A DNA stretch of 47,706 nucleotides from Pseudomonadota bacterium (lineage in GTDB: Bacteria; Desulfobacterota; JAPLJL01): NCBI GenBank assembly GCA_026388655.1, contig JAPLJI010000161.1, positions 1-47,706 of the forward strand. Direction: 5' to 3'. Under the pieces are notes generated by a model. That model ran no database searches. It worked only from the letters and a program-made list of their open reading frames with translations, and was not told where the DNA came from. Within the stretch, counting starts at the first letter, position 1; the number at the start of each line of letters is the position of its first letter. Shown in pieces: positions 41,594 through 47,706 of the stretch. A program made the translations under genes and the position numbers.

Positions 41594-44545
41594 ATGAACG
41601 TCTCCGAATTCATCGCCAAGTGGAGAAAGGCGGAGTTGAAGGAGAGCGCCGCGGCTCAGGAACATTTCATTGACCTTTGCCGCACACTTGACCATCCGAC
41701 CCCAGCGGAGGCCGATCCAACTGGAGAAAAGTTCTGCTTTGAAAAGGGCGCGGAGAAACATGGCGGTGGGGATGGCTATGCCGATGTCTGGAAGAAAGAC
41801 TTTTTCGGATGGGAGTATAAAGGCAAGCACAAAGATCTGGTCGCGGCTTATAACCAGTTACTTTTATACCGTGATTCTTTGGAAAACCCGCCTCTTCTTG
41901 TCGTTTGCGATTTAGACCGGATCATTGTCCATACCAATTTTACGAATACCGTTTCTATAACCCACGAAATTTCTCTTGAAAAGTTTGGCGAACCGCGCAA
42001 TCTGGAAATCATTCGGGCCGTATTTTTCGATCCGGAAAAACTCAAACCCGGCAAGACCAGCGAAGCGGTCACCCAGGAAGCCGCGGAGCAGGTCGCGGGC
42101 ATCGCCGAGTTCATGCGCAAGCGGGGGATTGAGTCCGAAAAGGCGGCTCATTTTCTGGACCGGATTGTTTTCTGCCAGTTCGCGGAGGATGTCGGGCTTC
42201 TGCCGGAAATGATTTTCTCCCGAATCGTGGAGAAGGCGGAGGGGAACCCGGTGAAATTTGGGCGGTTCATCGGCCAGTTGTTTGAAGCTATGAAGAAAGG
42301 CGGAGAATTCGGTCTCGAAAGTATTAAACATTTCAATGGCAGTCTATTTGACGAAGCGTCCGTTCCGGACTTGACGGAAGAGGAAGTAAAACGAATCACC
42401 GAAACATCAAGGCTGGACTGGAGCGCGGTTGATCCCTCGATTTTCGGAACGCTTTTTGAACGCGGTCTTGACCCGGACAAGAGATCCCAGATCGGAGCGC
42501 ATTTCACGGGTAAAGAAGATATCGAAATCCTGGTTGAGGCTGTCGTTATGCAACCCTTGCGGAAGGAGTGGAATGATACGAGAGAGATCGTAGAAAACCT
42601 GCTGGCTACGGGAGAGAAGAAATCAGAAAAGGGGAAAAGCAAGAATTTGACCCCGACGGCATTGAGAAAAGCCAGGATGGAATCGGAAAGTTTGCTTCAC
42701 CATTTCCTTTCCCAGCTTCAGAGGATCAAGGTTCTTGATCCGGCCTGCGGCTCCGGCAATTTCCTGTATGTGACCCTGCAAAAACTGAAAGACTTGGAGA
42801 AGGAAGCGATAGTCTTCGCAATGGAAAAAGGTATGAGCGCGTTCCTGCCGCTAGTTGGTCCCTGGCAGTTATACGGTATTGAAATAAACCCCTACGCTTA
42901 CGACCTGGCGCAAATGACGGTCTGGATTGGTTGGCTTCAGTGGATCAGATTTAACGGTTTCGGTTATCCATCGGAACCGATCTTGCGCCCTATGGAAGGC
43001 AACTTCCAATGCAAGGATGCCATTCTTGATTTATCAGATCCGAAAAACCCGAAGGAACCTGACTGGCCGAAGGTTGATTTCATTGTCGGCAATCCGCCTT
43101 TTCTTGGAAGTAAATTCCTTCGCCGGGAACTCGGTGATGATTATGTTGATAAAATGCTCCAACTTTGGAATGGCCGAGTAACCGCCGAAGCCGATCTATG
43201 CTGTTACTGGTTTGAGAAAGCCCGCGCCTATATAGAAAAAGGCCGCTGCAAGCGTGCCGGGTTGCTTGCGACGCAAGGAATACGTGGTGGGGCAAACCGC
43301 AAAGTATTAAAACGTATCAAGGAAACCGGGGACATCTTCTGGGCCATCGCAGATAGGGATTGGATCTTGGACGGCGCAAACGTTCACGTAAGTATGGTTG
43401 CTTTCGATAACGGTATAGAAGAAACTAAAATATTGGATGGAAAAATAATCAGAAAAATTAATTCAAACTTGTCTTCGACGGCCGACATTACAAAAGCCGA
43501 ATCACTTCTGGAAAATAAAAGTATTTTCTTAAGACCGCCTGAAAAAGGCGGCGCGTTTGAATTGAATGATGAACAAGCGCTTGAATTACTTCAATTACCA
43601 AATCCTCATGGCCGACCTAATTCCGATGTGATTTTTCCTTGGGTCAATGCAGAGACGCTCGTTAAAGTGCGCCAATTCATTTGGACTATTGATTTTCCAC
43701 CAGGATTGTCCGAAGCCGAAGCCTCGCACTATGAAGCTCCATTTGAGTACATATTGAAAAAAGTTAGACCAGAACGCGAAAAAAACCGTGACGAGCGACT
43801 TCGTCGTCTTTGGTGGATTTATCGGCGTAGCGGTGAAGGTGTTAGAAGTGCATCAAAGCAGTTTGCACGTTTAATATGTACGCCGCGAGTATCTAAATAT
43901 CGTTTGTTTGTTTGGATTGATTCGATCGTTGAACCCGACACTGCGACATATGCTTTTGCTCGCGATGACGATTTTTTCTTTGGTGTTTTGCATTCAAGAA
44001 TTCATGAAGTATGGTCAAGGTCGCAGGGTACGCAAGTTCGGGAAAGAGAAAGTGGTTTTCGGTACACTCCAACTTCTTGCTTTGAGACGTTCCCTTTACC
44101 GAAGCCAAACCCGGAGCAAGGGAAGACAATCGCAGACGCGGCACGGGAATTGAACGATCTGCGGAAGCTCTGGCTAAATCCGACGGAGTTGACGCGCGAG
44201 GAAATCCTGGAATTTCACGGCACGGCAGGGGGTCCGTGGGACGGGTACATTAACAAGGCGACGGTGAATGGTAAGACCAACATCGGCCTTGTACGCTACC
44301 CGCGACTTGTGCCGAAAGACGAAGCGAGTTCAAAACATTTGCAGAAGCGTACCTTAACTCAGCTTTATAACGATCGCCCTACGTGGCTTGACCTGGCCCA
44401 CCGTAAACTCGACGAAGCCGTTTTTATGGCATACGGTTGGGATCCCGGAATAACTGATGATCAGATTCTCGCGGCACTTCTCGAACTCAATTTGCAAAAG
44501 GCTGGGAAGATTAAAAAAAGTAAAAATATGAATAATGAAGGGTGA
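41594..44545 (+). CDS. MmeI-like type IIG/IIL restriction-methyltransferase
   Basis: Single-chain enzyme that methylates adenine in one strand of its site and cuts DNA downstream. 983 residues from ATG 41594 (a TTG three codons earlier is possible). The nuclease domain has Asp64-x9-Glu74-x-Lys76, the same spacing as in MmeI. A helical linker follows (about 150-350). The methylase has motif I DPACGSGNF (from Asp382) and motif IV NPPF (from Asn500). A target recognition region and a C-terminal domain (around 600-983) follow. Its separate promoter is not evident, so it is probably read with the Fic gene. Recognition sequence cannot be deduced. Confidence 0.93.
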   Translation: MNVSEFIAKWRKAELKESAAAQEHFIDLCRTLDHPTPAEADPTGEKFCFEKGAEKHGGGDGYADVWKKDFFGWEYKGKHKDLVAAYNQLLLYRDSLENPPLLVVCDLDRIIVHTNFTNTVSITHEISLEKFGEPRNLEIIRAVFFDPEKLKPGKTSEAVTQEAAEQVAGIAEFMRKRGIESEKAAHFLDRIVFCQFAEDVGLLPEMIFSRIVEKAEGNPVKFGRFIGQLFEAMKKGGEFGLESIKHFNGSLFDEASVPDLTEEEVKRITETSRLDWSAVDPSIFGTLFERGLDPDKRSQIGAHFTGKEDIEILVEAVVMQPLRKEWNDTREIVENLLATGEKKSEKGKSKNLTPTALRKARMESESLLHHFLSQLQRIKVLDPACGSGNFLYVTLQKLKDLEKEAIVFAMEKGMSAFLPLVGPWQLYGIEINPYAYDLAQMTVWIGWLQWIRFNGFGYPSEPILRPMEGNFQCKDAILDLSDPKNPKEPDWPKVDFIVGNPPFLGSKFLRRELGDDYVDKMLQLWNGRVTAEADLCCYWFEKARAYIEKGRCKRAGLLATQGIRGGANRKVLKRIKETGDIFWAIADRDWILDGANVHVSMVAFDNGIEETKILDGKIIRKINSNLSSTADITKAESLLENKSIFLRPPEKGGAFELNDEQALELLQLPNPHGRPNSDVIFPWVNAETLVKVRQFIWTIDFPPGLSEAEASHYEAPFEYILKKVRPEREKNRDERLRRLWWIYRRSGEGVRSASKQFARLICTPRVSKYRLFVWIDSIVEPDTATYAFARDDDFFFGVLHSRIHEVWSRSQGTQVRERESGFRYTPTSCFETFPLPKPNPEQGKTIADAARELNDLRKLWLNPTELTREEILEFHGTAGGPWDGYINKATVNGKTNIGLVRYPRLVPKDEASSKHLQKRTLTQLYNDRPTWLDLAHRKLDEAVFMAYGWDPGITDDQILAALLELNLQKAGKIKKSKNMNNEG

Positions 44546-44550
44546 TATGA

Positions 44551-45351
44551 ATGAAAATCAATGATTTAAAAGCTTTATTCCCTCAAAAAGCAGAATTAAT
44601 AATAAAATATGAAAATAAGATTGAACACTTAATAACTCAACAACCTGTATATCCGGGATTCATTAAAATATTTAATTTGTTCATATTTCTTTTTTCCGAC
44701 GACACAAACAATACATTAATTGGAATAGATAATATGGATATGCGTATTTTATTGTATAGCGAAGCTTTTAAAAGAATCAGATCTTCATCTATTATAGCTA
44801 CCAAAGGATATTATGTTGATGCCCTTAGCATTTTAAGGTCAGTGTTTGAATTAAATAAAGGTTTAAATGCTATACAAAATGGCGTCATAAAAGTGCAAGA
44901 TTATTTTGGAAAAATGAGAAATAGTAGTTTCCGTAACTTACCTGATAAGGAGAAAGAAAAATTGATAAACGAACATGTCAAGGATATTGATAATAAAATT
45001 AATAATTATGATGATAGAAATATCCCCAGCGATTTGAAAGATTCATTGCGTGCATTTAAATCGATTATGCATATCTCTGTGCATAAATCATTTGGGAATT
45101 TAGTTTTAAATATTAATAAAAGGGACAATCTTTTTCTTCCAGATAATAGAGTATTATTATTTGATTTATTTGTTAACAATGCTTCATTTCAGATGCTTAT
45201 GTTTTTAAAAAATATGATAAAAAGTGGATTCTTATTAGAAAATAATAAAGAGAAAATTGTAAGCCTTGCGGAATTTATAGAACATGCCTATTTGGACATG
45301 AATGAAAAATACCATAGTGATATTGCGAAATATATAAAGAGAAAATATTAG
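44551..45351 (+). CDS. Helical protein of unknown function, DUF5677-like
   Basis: 266 residues, very AT-rich coding sequence and many Lys, Asn and Ile. The stretch EAFKRIRSSSIIATKGYYVDA, then LSILRSVFELNKGLNAI, resembles the central helices of DUF5677/HEPN-like proteins, in which a conserved Arg and Glu (LRSVFE) lie together. His residues at MHISVHKSFGN could complete an active site, as in HEPN ribonucleases. It follows the restriction enzyme by 5 bases, so it is co-transcribed. No membrane segment. The family assignment is weak and it may be a defence effector or accessory factor. Confidence 0.5.
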   Translation: MKINDLKALFPQKAELIIKYENKIEHLITQQPVYPGFIKIFNLFIFLFSDDTNNTLIGIDNMDMRILLYSEAFKRIRSSSIIATKGYYVDALSILRSVFELNKGLNAIQNGVIKVQDYFGKMRNSSFRNLPDKEKEKLINEHVKDIDNKINNYDDRNIPSDLKDSLRAFKSIMHISVHKSFGNLVLNINKRDNLFLPDNRVLLFDLFVNNASFQMLMFLKNMIKSGFLLENNKEKIVSLAEFIEHAYLDMNEKYHSDIAKYIKRKY

Positions 45352-45409
45352 TTGTCTCTTAATAAAGATGAAGCCATTTTTAATTCAATAATATAAGGAG
45401 ATAATTCAA

Positions 45410-46369
45410 ATGAAATATTGGCTTGTGGTAACATCAGCTGATAACTTTAAACATGATCAGGAACATATAGGTTTTAAATTCCAGGGAATTCCCATAAGGT
45501 TCAAACGACAAGTTCAAAAAATGGATATTAATGATAAGGTTATTTATTACATAATGGGCCTTCAAAAGTTTGGCGCAATTGCAAGAATCACCGGAGAATA
45601 TTATGAAGATCATTCTAAAGTTTGGATTGATGATGAAGAAATGTGGCCAGCAAGAAGACCATCAGAGCCTGAAATTGTATTACAGGATGACGAGTTAATT
45701 GACGCCAAACGCCTTGTGCCAGATCTCAGTTTTATTAAAAAGAAAGAATTCTGGGGTGTATATTTCCAAGGTAGTATTCGCGAAATTCCTGAAGAAGATT
45801 TCTGTTTGATAGAATCCGAAATGCGTAAAATAATGGCTGAACGAAAGATTGTTCAAGAGCAGCCAGATAAAATAGTAAGGAAAAAGAAAATTGGTGAGGA
45901 TGGTTATCAAAAATTAATCCTTGGTTTGCCTTTAAATTCAAAATCACTTCATGATCGTTTGGCGGAAATGCTTGAACAGATTGGTTCATGGATGGATTTT
46001 AATACCCAAACGAAGTATAAAATCTCACCGGATCATTCTTATCAATTGGATGTTGCTTGGTTGAGAGGAAAAAATCCTGAGGTTGCGGTAGAAATTCAGA
46101 TATCAGGGAACATAACCGAAGCCAAAGACCGCTTGGCTCAGGCAAGGAAGTTCAATTATAGAAAAGTTGTAATTGTTCTTATGGAAAATGATTTGAAGCG
46201 TTTAAATTCTCTTATGAAATATGAACCAGATCTAAGAAGCTGGATGGAAGCGTGGTCAATAGGTGCGGTTTACGAAATGTGGACCTTAGGGAAGGGATTT
46301 TTTAAATATTATCTTCAATTAATTGAAGCAGTATATAAAGATAAGAAAGAATTAGAACTTGTTTTGTAA
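45410..46369 (+). CDS. EVE domain fused to a PD-(D/E)xK-like nuclease domain
   Basis: 319 residues. Residues 1-140 match the EVE fold (start KYWLVVTSADNF, then FKRQVQKMDINDKVIYYI, and the end FWGVYFQGSIREIP), which is linked to recognition of modified cytosines. After a basic linker (150-165) comes an alpha/beta domain with YQLDVAWLRG (Asp214) and VAVEIQISGN (Glu228-x-Gln230), then RKVVIVLMEN. This is the pattern of a PD-(D/E)xK nuclease with Gln in place of Lys, known in several restriction families. A type IV-like enzyme cutting modified DNA is inferred. It has a clean AAGGAGAT ribosome site and low GC. Confidence 0.75.
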   Translation: MKYWLVVTSADNFKHDQEHIGFKFQGIPIRFKRQVQKMDINDKVIYYIMGLQKFGAIARITGEYYEDHSKVWIDDEEMWPARRPSEPEIVLQDDELIDAKRLVPDLSFIKKKEFWGVYFQGSIREIPEEDFCLIESEMRKIMAERKIVQEQPDKIVRKKKIGEDGYQKLILGLPLNSKSLHDRLAEMLEQIGSWMDFNTQTKYKISPDHSYQLDVAWLRGKNPEVAVEIQISGNITEAKDRLAQARKFNYRKVVIVLMENDLKRLNSLMKYEPDLRSWMEAWSIGAVYEMWTLGKGFFKYYLQLIEAVYKDKKELELVL

Positions 46370-46442
46370 ATAAGTTGAAATTGAGCATATCGGGGTTAAT
46401 TATAAATAGTCTGAAAAGAATTAAATTAAGTAGGGGTGTTTT

Positions 46443-47021
46443 ATGCAAAATTCAAATGAAAAAGATTTCAGCAAAAAGCTTATAGAAGAATACAGAAATA
46501 TATATTCCGTACAAATAAATAGATGAAATTATACTTATAATAGAATCTCATTGCTTCTTATTATTTTGGTATTAAATATTAACCTACTTATCTTTTCAAT
46601 AAAAGAAATTCCACAATTATTTTTAGTAAATGTTTATTATTCAAAATATCTATGTGAGCTTGTAATAGTATTTTTTATGACAATAATTTCAATAATATCA
46701 ATTTATTATTTTATCAATATTGTTTCTCCAAGAAATTTTGCTTATCCGACTTTGCCTCTTGATATGAATATTTTTATCAATAAGCTTAAAGAATACTATT
46801 CATCGATAACCAATTCACAAGCGCAGAAAAATGAAAATATTGATTCTGAATTTGATAAATTATTAATTGAAAACTATACGGGAATGGTAGAAATTAATAA
46901 TAAAAGAAATGACGAAGATGCAGAAATATTAAATAAAATAGATAAAATTATAATATTTTCATTGTCATTATATATAACATATATCGTTATATATTTTATA
47001 AATAGAAAATTATTGTTATAA
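46443..47021 (+). pseudogene. Membrane protein interrupted by an in-frame TGA
   Basis: ATG 46443 follows AGGGGTG and opens a frame of 27 codons, then TGA at 46524-46526. The same frame continues for 164 further codons to a TAA at 47019-47021. The context INR-TGA-NYTYNR fits a Trp (TGG) changed to TGA. The whole would be 192 residues: a charged start, two close hydrophobic segments (about 37-51 and 66-93), a soluble Asn/Glu/Lys-rich loop and one more membrane segment at the end. TTG 46551 could re-initiate and give a 156-residue protein that keeps all membrane segments. A recent nonsense mutation, phase-variation remnant or readthrough is possible. Family not recognised. Confidence 0.65.
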
Positions 47022-47046
47022 TTTCTATTAATCAAGGAGGTTGAAC

Positions 47047-47250
47047 ATGGGAGAAGACGATAAAAAAAATCAAAAGAAGGTTACACTACCAGAACCAAAT
47101 TTAGATAAAAAAAAGGAAAAACCAGTTGGACCAACTTATAGGATAGTAAAAGAGGGGGAAGAAAAAACAACTAATGATTATATTTTAGAGATTACTACTT
47201 TAAGAAAAGAAATAGAAAGATTAACGAACCTGGTAAAACGGAAAAAATAG
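47047..47250 (+). CDS. Small charged coiled-coil protein
   Basis: 67 residues from ATG 47047, six bases after a perfect AAGGAGG; a TTG two codons earlier is not needed. The N-terminal half is Lys/Glu/Pro-rich and likely disordered. The second half, NDYILEITTLRKEIERLTNL, forms a short coiled coil. Not recognised. It follows the membrane protein by 25 bases and ends the AT-rich run, so it may be its partner. Confidence 0.65.
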   Translation: MGEDDKKNQKKVTLPEPNLDKKKEKPVGPTYRIVKEGEEKTTNDYILEITTLRKEIERLTNLVKRKK

Positions 47251-47323
47251 ATATTTTAAGCAGAGGCTATTCGCCTGCGGAGCAGACAGAACGTTTGAAG
47301 CCCCGGCCTTTAGGGCGGGAGAA

Positions 47324-47567
47324 TTAACTATTTAAAGAGATCAATTCACACAAAATCTCAAGATTTCCAATAACAATATCCTGGTGATCGAGTTTTTTTT
47401 CAACCTTAGTTGGAAGCCAGGTAATTCTATATTCCTTTTGGTAGGCGTAACGAAAATGTTTTGAAACAAAAACATCTATATTTTCTGATTTTGTATTTAG
47501 GGGATCAATATATACTACTTGCTTGTGAATCCCAGACAAATCCGGCAATTTTTCTTCCAAGCCACAC
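47324..47567 (-). pseudogene. 3' fragment of a gene cut by an insertion sequence
   Basis: About 80 residues of the C-terminus of an unidentified protein, ending at TAA (47324-47326). The frame has no proper start of its own; it runs without a stop into the left end of the IS at 47568. The TTG at 47560 is not preceded by a ribosome site. The phrase KHFRYAYQKEYRITWLP resembles the ends of DUF2971-like proteins, but this is a weak match. The missing part should lie on the far side of the IS, outside the window. Confidence 0.6.
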
Positions 47568-47706
47568 TGACCTGTCCCTGAAATATGGACACATCGAAAA
47601 CCAAAGGTAATCTAATGGGAGGAGGTGTGTTCATGGAAGCGAAGCGGAAGAAGAAGTTTGAACCGTCTTTCAAGCGGGAGGCGGTGCGGTTGGCGGAAGG
47701 AAAGAC
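47568..47706 (+). mobile_element. Insertion sequence, IS3-type, left part
   Basis: Begins with TGACCTGTCCCTGAAATATG, typical of IS3-family ends that start in TG, followed by a short leader and a transposase orfA start. The window ends inside it. Its left boundary is placed where the minus-strand gene fragment loses sense; the matching right end and any target duplication lie outside. Confidence 0.65.
47633..47706 (+). CDS. Transposase OrfA (IS3/IS911-like), 5' end only
   Basis: 24 codons are visible after GGAGGAGGTG: a lysine-rich start and FEPSFKREAVRLAEGK, the usual beginning of the OrfA helix-turn-helix that binds the IS ends. GC-rich unlike the island beside it, so the IS did not arrive with those AT-rich genes. 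The rest is beyond the window. Confidence 0.8.
   Translation, partial: MEAKRKKKFEPSFKREAVRLAEGK

Noticed and set aside
41594-44545. BREX PglX or DISARM methylase
   Set aside because: The N-terminal Asp-x9-Glu-x-Lys nuclease and the length fit MmeI-like enzymes, and no other BREX or DISARM genes are present.
46524-46526. TGA as selenocysteine
   Set aside because: No Cys-like catalytic context, no visible SECIS hairpin just after it, and no selenoprotein family match; a Trp-to-stop change is simpler.
1-47706. tRNA, rRNA, riboswitch or other named RNA
   Set aside because: No cloverleaf, rRNA or recognised riboswitch core was found by eye on either strand; short repeats account for the structured intergenic segments.

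Overview
The window looks like a chromosomal segment from an uncultured, Gram-negative, fairly GC-rich bacterium with anaerobic-style acyl-CoA metabolism. A desulfobacterotal (former deltaproteobacterial) relative is the best guess. This rests on the lipoproteins, HlyD/EmrB efflux pair and SPOR protein (Gram-negative envelope), on the ETF, acyl-CoA dehydrogenase, thiolase and ferredoxin set, and on intergenic spaces crowded with short palindromic repeats. There are no rRNA, tRNA or other taxonomic marker genes, so the assignment is inference.

Layout. (1) 1-5049, minus strand: a lipid-type cluster reading from 5049 leftward, with three tandem MBOAT/wax-synthase-like membrane acyltransferases, a ketoacyl-ACP synthase and an acyl carrier protein that runs off the left edge. 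(2) 5.2-10.5 kb: a secreted protein of unknown function, an FAD-linked oxidoreductase, and an ABC ATPase and permease (taurine/nitrate type) lying apart from each other without a binding protein. (3) 10.7-23.6 kb, plus strand: housekeeping and envelope genes, namely tautomerase, TspO, PNPOx-like protein, RmuC, pyruvate kinase with a potassium-independent signature, SPOR protein, zinc alcohol dehydrogenase, RRM RNA-binding protein, propeller lipoprotein, a lone NDP-forming acyl-CoA synthetase alpha part, and an EmrAB-like pump. (4) 23.8-36.3 kb: an acyl-CoA catabolism block with an APH-fold phosphotransferase, an unknown helical protein, a CrtC/AttH-like protein, ETF alpha and beta, acyl-CoA ligase, nitroreductase, 2x[4Fe-4S] ferredoxin, SCP2-type thiolase and two acyl-CoA dehydrogenases, one of which lacks the usual catalytic glutamate. 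(5) 36.5-40.2 kb: small accessory genes, including a GH172 (DUF2961) lipoprotein and an isochorismatase-fold hydrolase. (6) 40.25-47.7 kb: an island with a defence-like gene content. A consensus promoter abutted by a perfect 22-bp palindrome precedes a Fic-wHTH protein, an MmeI-like type IIG/IIL restriction-methylase, a helical unknown, an EVE-nuclease fusion, a membrane protein broken by an in-frame TGA, and a coiled-coil protein. The last four are much more AT-rich than the rest. The island ends at an IS3-type element that has cut into another gene.

How the genes work together. Region 4 can carry a carboxylic acid through CoA activation, dehydrogenation onto ETF and thiolytic cleavage; its exact substrate is not visible. 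Region 1 can make an ACP-bound acyl chain and hand it to membrane acyltransferases. Region 6 can modify and cut DNA and may also recognise modified DNA. The most notable candidates are the three-MBOAT cluster, the EVE-nuclease with its AT-rich neighbours, and the acyl-CoA dehydrogenase pair with one apparently inactive partner.
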